Assembly: GCF_965278975.1 (NCBI RefSeq)
Contig: NZ_OZ257126.1
Location: 2,666,001 to 2,730,000, forward strand
From: Ferrovibrio sp965278975
Lineage (GTDB): Bacteria; Pseudomonadota; Alphaproteobacteria; Ferrovibrionales; Ferrovibrionaceae
DNA: 64,000 nt
Direction: 5' to 3'
The notes below the pieces were generated by a model. That model was not told the origin of the DNA. It made no database searches and worked only from the letters and a program-made list of their open reading frames with translations. Below are positions 51,351 through 58,918 of this stretch, in pieces (the first letter of the stretch is position 1; every line of letters starts with the position of its first letter). Position numbers and translations under genes: made by a program.

Positions 51351-52109
51351 ATGAACTATATACAGCGTCTTGCCGCCATTCTGTTTTTCGCCGCCATTGG
51401 GCTTGTGGGCCTTGGCGTGGGCGGGGAGGCGCGCGCGCAATCCACCGATCCGCGTTTGCAGGACATGGTGCTCGGCAAGGCCGATGCCCCGGTCACCATC
51501 GTCGAGTATGCCTCGCTGACCTGCCCGCATTGCGCCAGCTTCCACGCCAATGTCCTGCCGGTGCTCAAGACTGAGTATATCGATACCGGCAAGGTGAAGC
51601 TGATCTTCCGCGATTTCCCGCTGGATCAGCTCGCCCTGGCCGCCGCCGGCATCGCGCGTTGCGCCGGGCCGGAACGCTATTACAGCTTCCTGGAAGTGAT
51701 GTTCAGCCAGCAGCGCGCCTGGGCCTCGGCCTCCGATCCGCGTGCCGCGCTGACCCAGATCGCCCGACTTGGCGGCATGTCCACCGAGCAGGTGGATAAC
51801 TGCTTCACTGAGCAGGCGGTCTCCGACTACATCCTGAATTCCCGCCTCGAAGGTAATCAGAAGTTCAACGTCAATTCGACGCCGACTCTGATCGTCAACG
51901 GCAAGACCCTGGCCGGTGTGCCGACCATCGACGAACTGCGCAAGCTGATCGATGGCCTGGCCGCCAATGCGCCGGCTGGCGGCGGTGCCATGCCGCAGGC
52001 GGGAAACGCCGGTAGCTGGTTTGCCGGCAATACCAAGACCTATATCGCCATCGGCATCGTTGTGCTGTTGGTTGGCGGCATCGTGATCTTCCTGCTCCGT
52101 AAACGCTGA
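51351..52109 (+). CDS. dsbA: DsbA-family thiol-disulfide protein with C-terminal membrane anchor
   Basis: A 252-residue protein from the ATG at 51351. A signal peptide (about 1-30, ending ARAQ) is followed by a thioredoxin fold with active-site C58-PHC61 (ASLTCPHCASF), the inserted helical domain (about 95-170) and the cis-Pro loop NSTPTLIVNG. The C-terminus ends with a membrane helix (about 228-249) and RKR, which is unusual for DsbA, normally soluble in the periplasm. The orientation implies catalytic domain outside with its tail in the membrane. It probably oxidises or isomerises exported protein thiols. It lies between dciA and smc. Confidence 0.88.
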   Translation: MNYIQRLAAILFFAAIGLVGLGVGGEARAQSTDPRLQDMVLGKADAPVTIVEYASLTCPHCASFHANVLPVLKTEYIDTGKVKLIFRDFPLDQLALAAAGIARCAGPERYYSFLEVMFSQQRAWASASDPRAALTQIARLGGMSTEQVDNCFTEQAVSDYILNSRLEGNQKFNVNSTPTLIVNGKTLAGVPTIDELRKLIDGLAANAPAGGGAMPQAGNAGSWFAGNTKTYIAIGIVVLLVGGIVIFLLRKR

Positions 52110-52150
52110 GCGGGCCTCAAGTTTAGGGCGGTTTTCGAAAGGGAAAGCCT

Positions 52151-55100
52151 GTGCAGTTCACCAAGTTGCGCCTTTCCGGCTTCAAGTCTTTCGTGGAGCC
52201 GACCGAATTCGTGATCCATCCAGGCCTCACCGGCGTTGTCGGGCCGAATGGCTGCGGCAAATCGAATCTGGTGGAGGCGCTGCGCTGGGTGATGGGCGAA
52301 AACTCGGCCAAGCGCATGCGCGGTTCGGGCATGGATGACATGATCTTCGCCGGCACCGCGACGCGGCCGGCGCGGAATGTCGCCGAAGTGGCGCTGGTGC
52401 TGGACAACAAGACCCGCACCGCGCCCGCCGCCTTCAACGAACATGAAAACCTGGAGATCACCCGCCGCATCGAGCGCGAGCGTGGCTCGGATTACCGCAT
52501 CAACGGCCAGGATGTGCGCGCCCGCGATGTGCAGTTGTTCTTCGCCGATCTCGCCTCGGGCGCCAATTCGCCTGCCATGGTCAGCCAGGGCCGCGTCGGC
52601 GCCATCATCAATGCCAAGCCGACCGATCGCCGCATGCTGCTGGAAGAAGCAGCCGGCATTTCCGGTCTGCATTCGCGCCGGCATGAGGCCGAACTGCGCC
52701 TCAAGGCGGCGGAAACCAATCTTGAACGCGTCGTCGATGTCATCGGCCAGCTTGATCAGCAGTTGCAGGGCCTGAAGCGCCAGGCACGCCAAGCCAGCCG
52801 CTACCGCAATATTGCCGGCCAGATCCGCCGCACCGAGGCGATCCTGTTCCATCTGCGCCACCAGGCATTGCAGGAAGCTCTGGCCCAGGCCGAGTCCGCG
52901 CTGCATGAAGCCGAGCGCAATGTTGCCGACCGTACTTTGCAGGTTTCCGAAGCCCATGGTGCTGAACGCATCGCGGCGGAAGCCCTGCCGCCGCTGCGCC
53001 AGGCCGAGGCCGAGGCTGGCGCCCGCCTGCATCGCCTGGCGGTGGCCCGCGATGGCCTGGATGCCGAGGAAGCCCGCGCCCGCGAAGCCGCGGCGCAGGT
53101 CGAGCAGCGTCTGGCGCAGATCGATTCTGACGCTGGCCGCGAACAGCATCTGAGCCAGGATGCCACGGCACTGCTGCAACGCCTGGCCGAGGAAGCCGCG
53201 CTGCTGAGCCAGCAGGCCGAGGCTGCCCCGGCGCTGGAGACAGAAGCCGCCGAAGCCGCGCAGACCGCGCAGGATCAGGTTGTCGCGCGCCAGCAGGAAT
53301 TGGATGCCGCCACCGAACGTGCCGCTGCCGAGCATGCCGAACGCACCCGCCTGACCCAGGCGATCCAGGAATCCGAACGCCGACTGGAGCGGCTGCGCGC
53401 CCGCGTTGCTGAACTCTCCGAGGAACATGCCCGCCTTGAAGGCGATGTCACCGCCCAGGCCGCTGCCGATGAAGCCGGTGCCGAGATTGAAGCCAGGCTG
53501 GCTGCCGTCGAGGCCGCCCGCGCCGCGCTCGATCTGGCCGAGCAGCAGCAGGCTCAGCTGGTCGAGGCCGCCCGCGCCGCGCTGGAGAATGTCGAAAGCG
53601 ATTTCACCGGCCGTATCGATGCCGCCCGTGCCGCACTTGAAGCCATCGAAGCCGAACATGCCGGCAAGCTGGAAGCGGCCCGCGCCAGCCTGAGCGCCAT
53701 CGAAGCCGAACAGGCCACCAAGGTGGAAGCCGCCCGTGCGGCGCTGAACCAGGTGGAAGCCGAGCAGGCGGCGAAGATCGAAGCGGCGCGCGGTGGCATT
53801 GCCGCCGTGGAAGCCGAGCATGGCAGCCGCATCGAGGCGGCGCGTGCCGGCGTTACCGCTGTCGATGCCGATTATGCCGAGAAGCTGGAAGCGGCGCGTG
53901 GCGTGGTTGCCGCCGCCGAGGCCGAGCAGGCGCAGTTGATCGCGGCTGCCCGTGCCGCCCTGGAAGCGGCGGAAGCCGAGCGCCAGAATCTGGCTGCTGC
54001 CGAGCAGGCCTCGCGCGATGCGTGGCAGGCCGTGCAGGGCGAACTCACCCGGTTGAAGGCGGAAGAGGCCGGCCTGGCGCGTCTGCTCAAGGCGGACGAC
54101 AACAACATGTTCGCGCCGGTCATCGATCAGGTGACGGTGGCGCCGGGTTACGAGAAGGCGCTGGGCGCAGCACTGGGCGATGAACTGAATTCCGCCATCG
54201 ACAGTGGCGCGCCGATGCATTGGGAGGCGCTGCCGCCGCTCACCGATGCCCCGGCTCTGCCCGATGGCGTAGAGCCGCTCAGCGCCCAGGTGACGGCGCC
54301 GCCGGCACTCGCCCGCCGTCTGGGCCAGATCGGCATTGTCGATGACGCCGATGGTCTGCGTCTGCGCGGCCAGTTGCGCCAGGGCCAGCGGCTGGTATCG
54401 AAATCCGGCGCGCTGTGGCGCTGGGATGGCTTCACCGTCAAGGCCGGTGCGCCCACCGCGGCTTCGATCAAGCTGGAACAGCGCAACCGTCTCGCCGACC
54501 TGCGCGAGGAACTGCGCGAACTGGAAGCCAAATTGGCCGATGCCCAGGCCGCCTATGCCGAAGCGCGCCAGGCCACCGAGGCCGGCGTGCAGGCCGAGCG
54601 CGAAGCCCGCGCCGGTGTGTCGCGTGCCGAAGCTGGCCGCGATGCCGCGCGCCAGGAAGCCGGCAAGGCGGTTACCGAGGTCGAGCGCCAGCGCGGCGAA
54701 GCCCGCGAGCGTGCCGGCCAGGTGCTGGCCCAGGCCGAACGCGACCGCCTCGAAGCCCGCCAGGGTGCCGAACAGGTGGTGGTGCTGGCCGAGCGCGCGC
54801 GCCAGGAAGCCCGCCAGGTGGCGGAGCAGGGCGTGCAGCAGGCCGAGCGTGAACGGGCAGGGGCGCGCGAGCAGGGCCAGAGCCTGATCGCCGGCGCCGA
54901 ACGTGAGCGCAATGAAGCCCGCGACCGCGCCCAGTCCTCGCTTGGCGCCATTGAGCGCGAGCGTAACGAAGCGCGCCAGCGTGCCACCCAGGCGCTGGCC
55001 CAGGCCGAGCGCGAACGCCAGTCGGCGCGCGAGATCGCCAGCCAGGATATTGCCCGCGCCGACCGCGAACTGGAAGCCGCGCGTGTGCGCCAGGCCGAGG

Positions 55101-56488
55101 TGGTGCGCCGCGAGGCCGAGCGCCAGTCGAAGCTGGCGTCACTCACCACGCAGATTGCCGAACTGTCCCAGGAAACCACCGAAGGCGAGGCCGCCTGGCT
55201 GGCTTTCGGCGAGGCCCTGTCGGCGCTGCCGGCGGAAGAACTGGCCCGCGAAGCCATCGGCGCGCTGCGCCAGGAAGTGGATGCACTGCGCCAGAAGCTG
55301 GCGGAATGCCGTGCCGCCCTGGAGCAGCTCCGCCGCGATGCGGTTGCCCGCGCCCAGCGCCTGGAAGCGATTGCCGCCGAGCGCCAGGGTGCCGAGAACC
55401 GCGCCGCCGATGCCGGCCGCCAGCTTGAGCAACTGCTGAAGCGCCGCGAGGAAGCGGCTGCCGAATTGCAGCGCCTCAACGAAATCCCGGCTGGTATCGA
55501 AGCCAAGCGCAGCGGCCTGCTGGACGAACTGGCCAAGGCGGAAGTTGCACGCCAGGAAATGGCCGATCATCTCGCCAATGCGGAAAGCGCACAGGCGCTC
55601 GCGGCCAAGACCGCGCGCGAACTGGAGCAGCTGCTGGGCCAGGGCCGCGAAACCCGCGTCCGCGCCGAGTCCGAACTCGATCATCAGCGCCAGAGCATTG
55701 ATGAACTGGCGCTGCGTATCCGCGAAGTGCTGGAATGTGCGCCGGAAGACGTGCTGAAGGCCGGCGAAGTGGAAGATGGCGAGGAATTCCCCGCCCTGCC
55801 GCAGGTCGAGAACCGCCTCGAACGCCTCCGCAAGGAGCGCGACAATATGGGGCCGGTCAATCTTCGCGCCGAGCTTGAAGCGCAGGAAGTGGAAGAGAAG
55901 CTCAACACCCTGCAAGGCGAGCAGAATGATCTGGTCGCCGCCATCGAAAAGCTGCGTCAGGCCATCGCCTCCTTGAACAAGGAGGGCCGTGAGCGCCTGC
56001 TGGAAGCCTTCAAGAAGGTGGATGCGCATTTCCAGAAGCTGTTCGTGCAGGTATTCGGCGGCGGCAAGGCCTATCTGCAACTGGTCGAAAGCGACGATCC
56101 GCTGCAGGCAGGCCTGGAAATCATGGCCTCGCCGCCGGGCAAGCGCTTGCAGGTGATGTCGCTGCTTTCGGGCGGCGAGCAGGCGCTGACCGCGCTGAGC
56201 CTGCTCTTCGCGGTGTTCCTCACCAATCCGGCGCCGATCTGCGTGCTCGACGAGGTCGATGCACCGCTCGATGACGCCAACGTGGAGCGGCTCTGCAATC
56301 TCATGGAAGCGATGGCGAAGGAAACCGCCGAGCTGGCCGAGGGCACGCGCTTCGTGGTGGTGACCCACCACCCGATCACCATGGCGCGCATGGACCGCCT
56401 GTTCGGCGTCACCATGGCCGAACGCGGCGTCTCCACCCTGGTCTCGGTCGATCTGGCCGGCGCCGAGGCGATGCGCCAGACGGCTTGA
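52151..56488 (+). CDS. smc: Chromosome segregation protein SMC, enlarged by repeats in both coiled-coil arms
   Basis: A 1445-residue ATPase from a GTG at 52151. It forms with ScpA/ScpB the ring-shaped complex that organises chromosomes. N-terminal head with Walker A GPNGCGKS (31-38); first coiled-coil arm to about 635; hinge about 640-790 (DDNNMFAPVIDQVTV... to WRWDGFTVKAG); second arm; C-terminal head with signature LSGGEQ (1339-1344) and Walker B CVLDEVDAP (D1367, E1368). Typical bacterial SMCs have about 1150-1200 residues. The excess matches two arrays of nine 18-residue repeats, 456-617 and 826-987; without them the protein would be about 1121 residues. Follows dsbA by 41 bases; ampG starts 7 bases after the stop. 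Confidence 0.95.
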   Translation: MQFTKLRLSGFKSFVEPTEFVIHPGLTGVVGPNGCGKSNLVEALRWVMGENSAKRMRGSGMDDMIFAGTATRPARNVAEVALVLDNKTRTAPAAFNEHENLEITRRIERERGSDYRINGQDVRARDVQLFFADLASGANSPAMVSQGRVGAIINAKPTDRRMLLEEAAGISGLHSRRHEAELRLKAAETNLERVVDVIGQLDQQLQGLKRQARQASRYRNIAGQIRRTEAILFHLRHQALQEALAQAESALHEAERNVADRTLQVSEAHGAERIAAEALPPLRQAEAEAGARLHRLAVARDGLDAEEARAREAAAQVEQRLAQIDSDAGREQHLSQDATALLQRLAEEAALLSQQAEAAPALETEAAEAAQTAQDQVVARQQELDAATERAAAEHAERTRLTQAIQESERRLERLRARVAELSEEHARLEGDVTAQAAADEAGAEIEARLAAVEAARAALDLAEQQQAQLVEAARAALENVESDFTGRIDAARAALEAIEAEHAGKLEAARASLSAIEAEQATKVEAARAALNQVEAEQAAKIEAARGGIAAVEAEHGSRIEAARAGVTAVDADYAEKLEAARGVVAAAEAEQAQLIAAARAALEAAEAERQNLAAAEQASRDAWQAVQGELTRLKAEEAGLARLLKADDNNMFAPVIDQVTVAPGYEKALGAALGDELNSAIDSGAPMHWEALPPLTDAPALPDGVEPLSAQVTAPPALARRLGQIGIVDDADGLRLRGQLRQGQRLVSKSGALWRWDGFTVKAGAPTAASIKLEQRNRLADLREELRELEAKLADAQAAYAEARQATEAGVQAEREARAGVSRAEAGRDAARQEAGKAVTEVERQRGEARERAGQVLAQAERDRLEARQGAEQVVVLAERARQEARQVAEQGVQQAERERAGAREQGQSLIAGAERERNEARDRAQSSLGAIERERNEARQRATQALAQAERERQSAREIASQDIARADRELEAARVRQAEVVRREAERQSKLASLTTQIAELSQETTEGEAAWLAFGEALSALPAEELAREAIGALRQEVDALRQKLAECRAALEQLRRDAVARAQRLEAIAAERQGAENRAADAGRQLEQLLKRREEAAAELQRLNEIPAGIEAKRSGLLDELAKAEVARQEMADHLANAESAQALAAKTARELEQLLGQGRETRVRAESELDHQRQSIDELALRIREVLECAPEDVLKAGEVEDGEEFPALPQVENRLERLRKERDNMGPVNLRAELEAQEVEEKLNTLQGEQNDLVAAIEKLRQAIASLNKEGRERLLEAFKKVDAHFQKLFVQVFGGGKAYLQLVESDDPLQAGLEIMASPPGKRLQVMSLLSGGEQALTALSLLFAVFLTNPAPICVLDEVDAPLDDANVERLCNLMEAMAKETAELAEGTRFVVVTHHPITMARMDRLFGVTMAERGVSTLVSVDLAGAEAMRQTA
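53516..54001 (+). repeat. smc: Nine 54-bp (18-residue) tandem repeats in the first SMC arm
   Basis: Nine in-frame units of 54 bases encode residues 456-617. The unit is ARAALxxxEAEqxxkxEA, for example ARAALEAIEAEHAGKLEA and ARAALNQVEAEQAAKIEA. Ala at 1 and 3, Arg/Lys at 2, Glu at 9 and 11 are nearly fixed. Units differ at third positions, so the array is not brand-new. Confidence 0.92.
54626..55111 (+). repeat. smc: Nine 54-bp (18-residue) tandem repeats in the second SMC arm
   Basis: Nine in-frame units encode residues 826-987, with unit AERExxEARxxAxxxxxx, for example AERERNEARDRAQSSLGA and AERDRLEARQGAEQVVVL; the first (AEAGRDAARQEAGKAVTE) and last (ADRELEAARVRQAEVVRR) are the most diverged. 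Same period and same count as the first array but a different, Arg-rich consensus, as would suit a charged partner for the Glu-rich first arm. Confidence 0.9.
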
Positions 56489-56495
56489 TCGCGAT

Positions 56496-57836
56496 ATGAA
56501 TCAGGCGATCCGGGACTGGTTCGCCGCCTTCGCGGTCTATCGCGACCGCCGCGTGCTGGCGATCCTGGTGCTTGGCTTTGCCTCCGGCCTGCCGCTGGCG
56601 CTGACCGGCCAGACCCTGCAGGCCTGGCTCACCGACAGCGGCACATCGCTGAAGGCCATTGGCCTGTTCGCGGCTGTCGGTACGCCCTATACGCTGAAAT
56701 TCCTCTGGGCGCCGCTGGTCGATCGCCTGGAACTGCCCTGGCTGACGGCAACCCTGGGCCGCCGTCGCGGCTGGCTGATCTTCGCGCAGGCCCTGCTGAT
56801 CGTGGCAATAGCCGGACTGGCCAGCACCGATCCGGCCACGGCTTTGCATATCACCGCGCTCTGCGCCATCGGCGTTGCCTTCGCTTCGGCGACACAGGAT
56901 ATCGTGATCGATGCCTGGCGTGTCGAGATCCTGGAGGAGCGCCAGCTGGCCGCTGGCGCCGCTTCAATCGTGTTCGGCTATCGCGTCGGCATGCTGGTGT
57001 CGTCCGCTGGTGCGCTTTATGCCAGCGCGTACTTCTCCTGGCCGGTGGTCTATCTCGGCCTTGCCTGTCTGCTGCTGCTCGGCACGCTTACCGTGCTGCT
57101 GGTCGGTGAGCCGGCTTCCCGCCCGCGTGAGGATGCCGAGCGCCGCTTCCGCGAAGTCGCCACCTGGCTGGAGCAGCGGCCCAACCTGCAAGGGGCTCCC
57201 GCGCGGCTGGCAGCCTGGCTCTATGTCAGCGTAGCCGGGCCGTTCGCGCAGTTCATGAGCCGTCCCGGCTGGGTGGCGGTGCTGCTGTTCGTGATGCTGT
57301 TCAAGCTCGGCGACAGCTTGGCCGGTGCCTTGGCTACGACGTTCTATCTCAAGCTCGGCTTCATGCGGGAAGACATCGCCGAGATCGGCAAGCTCTATGG
57401 CTTCGCCGCCACCATGCTGGGGCTGTTCCTGGGCGGCTGGCTGATGCAGGCGGTCGGGCTCTACCGCTCGCTGTGGGTTTGCGGCCTGCTGCAGATGGGC
57501 TCCAACCTGCTCTTCGCCGCTCTGGCGCTGCGCGGCCCGGATACCGCCTTCCTGGCTCTTACCGTGGGGGTGGAGAACCTTGCCGGCGGCATGGGTACGG
57601 CGGCCCTTGTCGCGTATCTGTCCGCGCTCTGCAACGTCGCCTACACGGCAACGCAATATGCGTTGCTGTCCTCACTCACCGCCGTGGCGCGCACGCTGCT
57701 GTCATCCTTCGCCGGCTACATGGCCGATTCGCTCGGCTGGCCGCTGTTTTTCGTCACCACCACCCTGGCGGCAATCCCCGGCCTGGCCCTGCTAGCCTGG
57801 CTTACACGGCGCGGGGCAGCCACCCGATTGGATTAA
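56496..57836 (+). CDS. ampG: AmpG-family muropeptide permease
   Basis: A 446-residue major-facilitator protein with 12-14 hydrophobic segments. The family features are LVLGFASGLPLALTGQTLQAWLTDSG, LKFLWAPLVDRL, the repeat GRRRGWLIFAQ, and ASATQDIVIDAWRVEIL. AmpG imports GlcNAc-anhydroMurNAc peptides released from the wall for recycling and for AmpR-type beta-lactamase signalling. It is read right after smc (7 bases), but no link in function is known. Long non-coding 146 bases follow. Confidence 0.9.
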   Translation: MNQAIRDWFAAFAVYRDRRVLAILVLGFASGLPLALTGQTLQAWLTDSGTSLKAIGLFAAVGTPYTLKFLWAPLVDRLELPWLTATLGRRRGWLIFAQALLIVAIAGLASTDPATALHITALCAIGVAFASATQDIVIDAWRVEILEERQLAAGAASIVFGYRVGMLVSSAGALYASAYFSWPVVYLGLACLLLLGTLTVLLVGEPASRPREDAERRFREVATWLEQRPNLQGAPARLAAWLYVSVAGPFAQFMSRPGWVAVLLFVMLFKLGDSLAGALATTFYLKLGFMREDIAEIGKLYGFAATMLGLFLGGWLMQAVGLYRSLWVCGLLQMGSNLLFAALALRGPDTAFLALTVGVENLAGGMGTAALVAYLSALCNVAYTATQYALLSSLTAVARTLLSSFAGYMADSLGWPLFFVTTTLAAIPGLALLAWLTRRGAATRLD

Positions 57837-57931
57837 TTATTTGCTGGAAATCCAGCTATATATCTGCTGAATTTATATGCAATTTATCTTCGTGAAGGCC
57901 GCATCTTACCAAGCCGACCGCTTTCACCTAT

Positions 57932-57949
57932 ATGTCACAAAATTGACAT
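57932..57949 (+). promoter_or_regulatory. olsB: Pho-box-like sequence upstream of olsB
   Basis: ATGTCAC-AAAA-TTGACAT (57932-57949) resembles the alphaproteobacterial Pho box of two CTGTCAY-type heptamers with a 4-base AT spacer; each heptamer matches at five or more of seven positions. It is also a 6-bp inverted repeat ATGTCA/TGACAT. It lies 33 bases before the olsB start. OlsB is under PhoB control in Sinorhizobium, so a phosphate-starvation promoter is plausible. The -10 is not clear. Confidence 0.45.
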
Positions 57950-57982
57950 CGTCCCTCAACAGTGTGGCGGGATAGTCGGAGC

Positions 57983-58855
57983 ATGAACATGCAAGTCCCT
58001 CTCGGCCTCGCCCCTGCAGTCGCCCTCAACCCGGCGCTGCTGGGCTGGCAATGCGCCTCGGCGGATGGCCGTTTCGAGGTGCGTCTCACCCGCCGGGCGG
58101 ATGATATCCGCGCCGCGCAGCGCCTCCGCTACCAGGTGTTCTATGAGGAGATGGCGGCGCAGCCGACGCCGGAGATGGCGGGTCTGCAGCTCGACTTCGA
58201 CAAGTTCGATGACCTCTGCGACCACCTGATGGTGTTCGACCGTTCGCTGCCGCTGGCTGAGCAGGCGGTCGGCACCTATCGCCTGTTGCGCCGCTCGGTC
58301 GCCGAGCGCCATGGCGGCTTCTACTCGGCTTCCGAATACGATCTCTCGCCGATGCTGAATCAGGTCGGCCCGCAAGGCGGCCTGCTGGAGCTGGGCCGTT
58401 CCTGCGTGCATCGCGACTACCGCTCCAATGCCATCATTCAGCTGCTGTGGCGCGGCATCTCCACCTATATCGACGACCATGGTATCGATTTCATGTTCGG
58501 CTGCGCTTCGCTGGCCGGCACTGACCCGGACCAGCATGCCGTGGCCTTGAGCTACCTGCACCACAACCACCTGCCGCCGGAAGCCTGGCGCGTGCGCGCC
58601 CTGCCGGCGCGGCACGAGACCATGAACCGCCTGCCGGTGGAACAGGTCAGCCCGAAGGCGGCGATCCATGCCCTGCCGCCGCTGATCAAGGCCTATCTGC
58701 GGCTTGGCGCCTATATCGGCGATGGCGCGGTGATCGATGAGCAGTTCGGCACCACCGATGTGTTCATCCTGCTGCCGGTGTCGCGCATCGCGGCCAAGTA
58801 CCAGAACCGCTTCCTGCCCGAGGACGGCTTGATCCACGTCGAGGGCCACGCCTAA
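57983..58855 (+). CDS. olsB: Ornithine N-acyltransferase (OlsB) / GNAT hemolysin-like protein
   Basis: A 290-residue protein of the OlsB type that transfers a 3-hydroxyacyl group from ACP to the amino group of ornithine, forming lyso-ornithine lipid. Motifs: RLRYQVFYEEM, LDFDKFDDLCDHLMVFD, GTYRLLRRS, FYSASEYDLSPML, LELGRSCVHRDYRSN (acyl-CoA/ACP-like loop) and FMFGCASLAGTDP. An ATG two codons in (57989) is better placed for the GGAG Shine-Dalgarno, so the product may be 288 residues. The O-acyltransferase partner OlsA is not beside it. Membrane-associated, producing phosphorus-free lipids. Confidence 0.87.
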   Translation: MNMQVPLGLAPAVALNPALLGWQCASADGRFEVRLTRRADDIRAAQRLRYQVFYEEMAAQPTPEMAGLQLDFDKFDDLCDHLMVFDRSLPLAEQAVGTYRLLRRSVAERHGGFYSASEYDLSPMLNQVGPQGGLLELGRSCVHRDYRSNAIIQLLWRGISTYIDDHGIDFMFGCASLAGTDPDQHAVALSYLHHNHLPPEAWRVRALPARHETMNRLPVEQVSPKAAIHALPPLIKAYLRLGAYIGDGAVIDEQFGTTDVFILLPVSRIAAKYQNRFLPEDGLIHVEGHA

Positions 58856-58856
58856 A

Positions 58857-58911
58857 CTCTTCCCAAAAGGGAGAGAGGCGGCCAGACCCAAACTCTCCCG
58901 GTCAGGGAGAG
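58857..58911. repeat. Two CTCTCCC/GGGAGAG hairpins between olsB and the acyl-CoA synthetase gene
   Basis: CTCTTCCC-AAAA-GGGAGAG (58857-58875, one bulged T) and CTCTCCC-GGTCA-GGGAGAG (58893-58911) are two copies of the same small palindrome, each in an AAACTCT context. The second ends seven bases before the synthetase ATG, and its GGGAG is the only Shine-Dalgarno candidate, so it would be paired in the stem. They look like a dispersed intergenic repeat. Confidence 0.65.
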
Positions 58912-58918
58912 CAGTGGG

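Noticed and set aside
52040..54220. Long open frame on the minus strand opposite smc
   Set aside because: It is the complement of repetitive GC-rich coding sequence; Gly/Leu/Phe-rich translation with no family, and smc is certain on the other strand.
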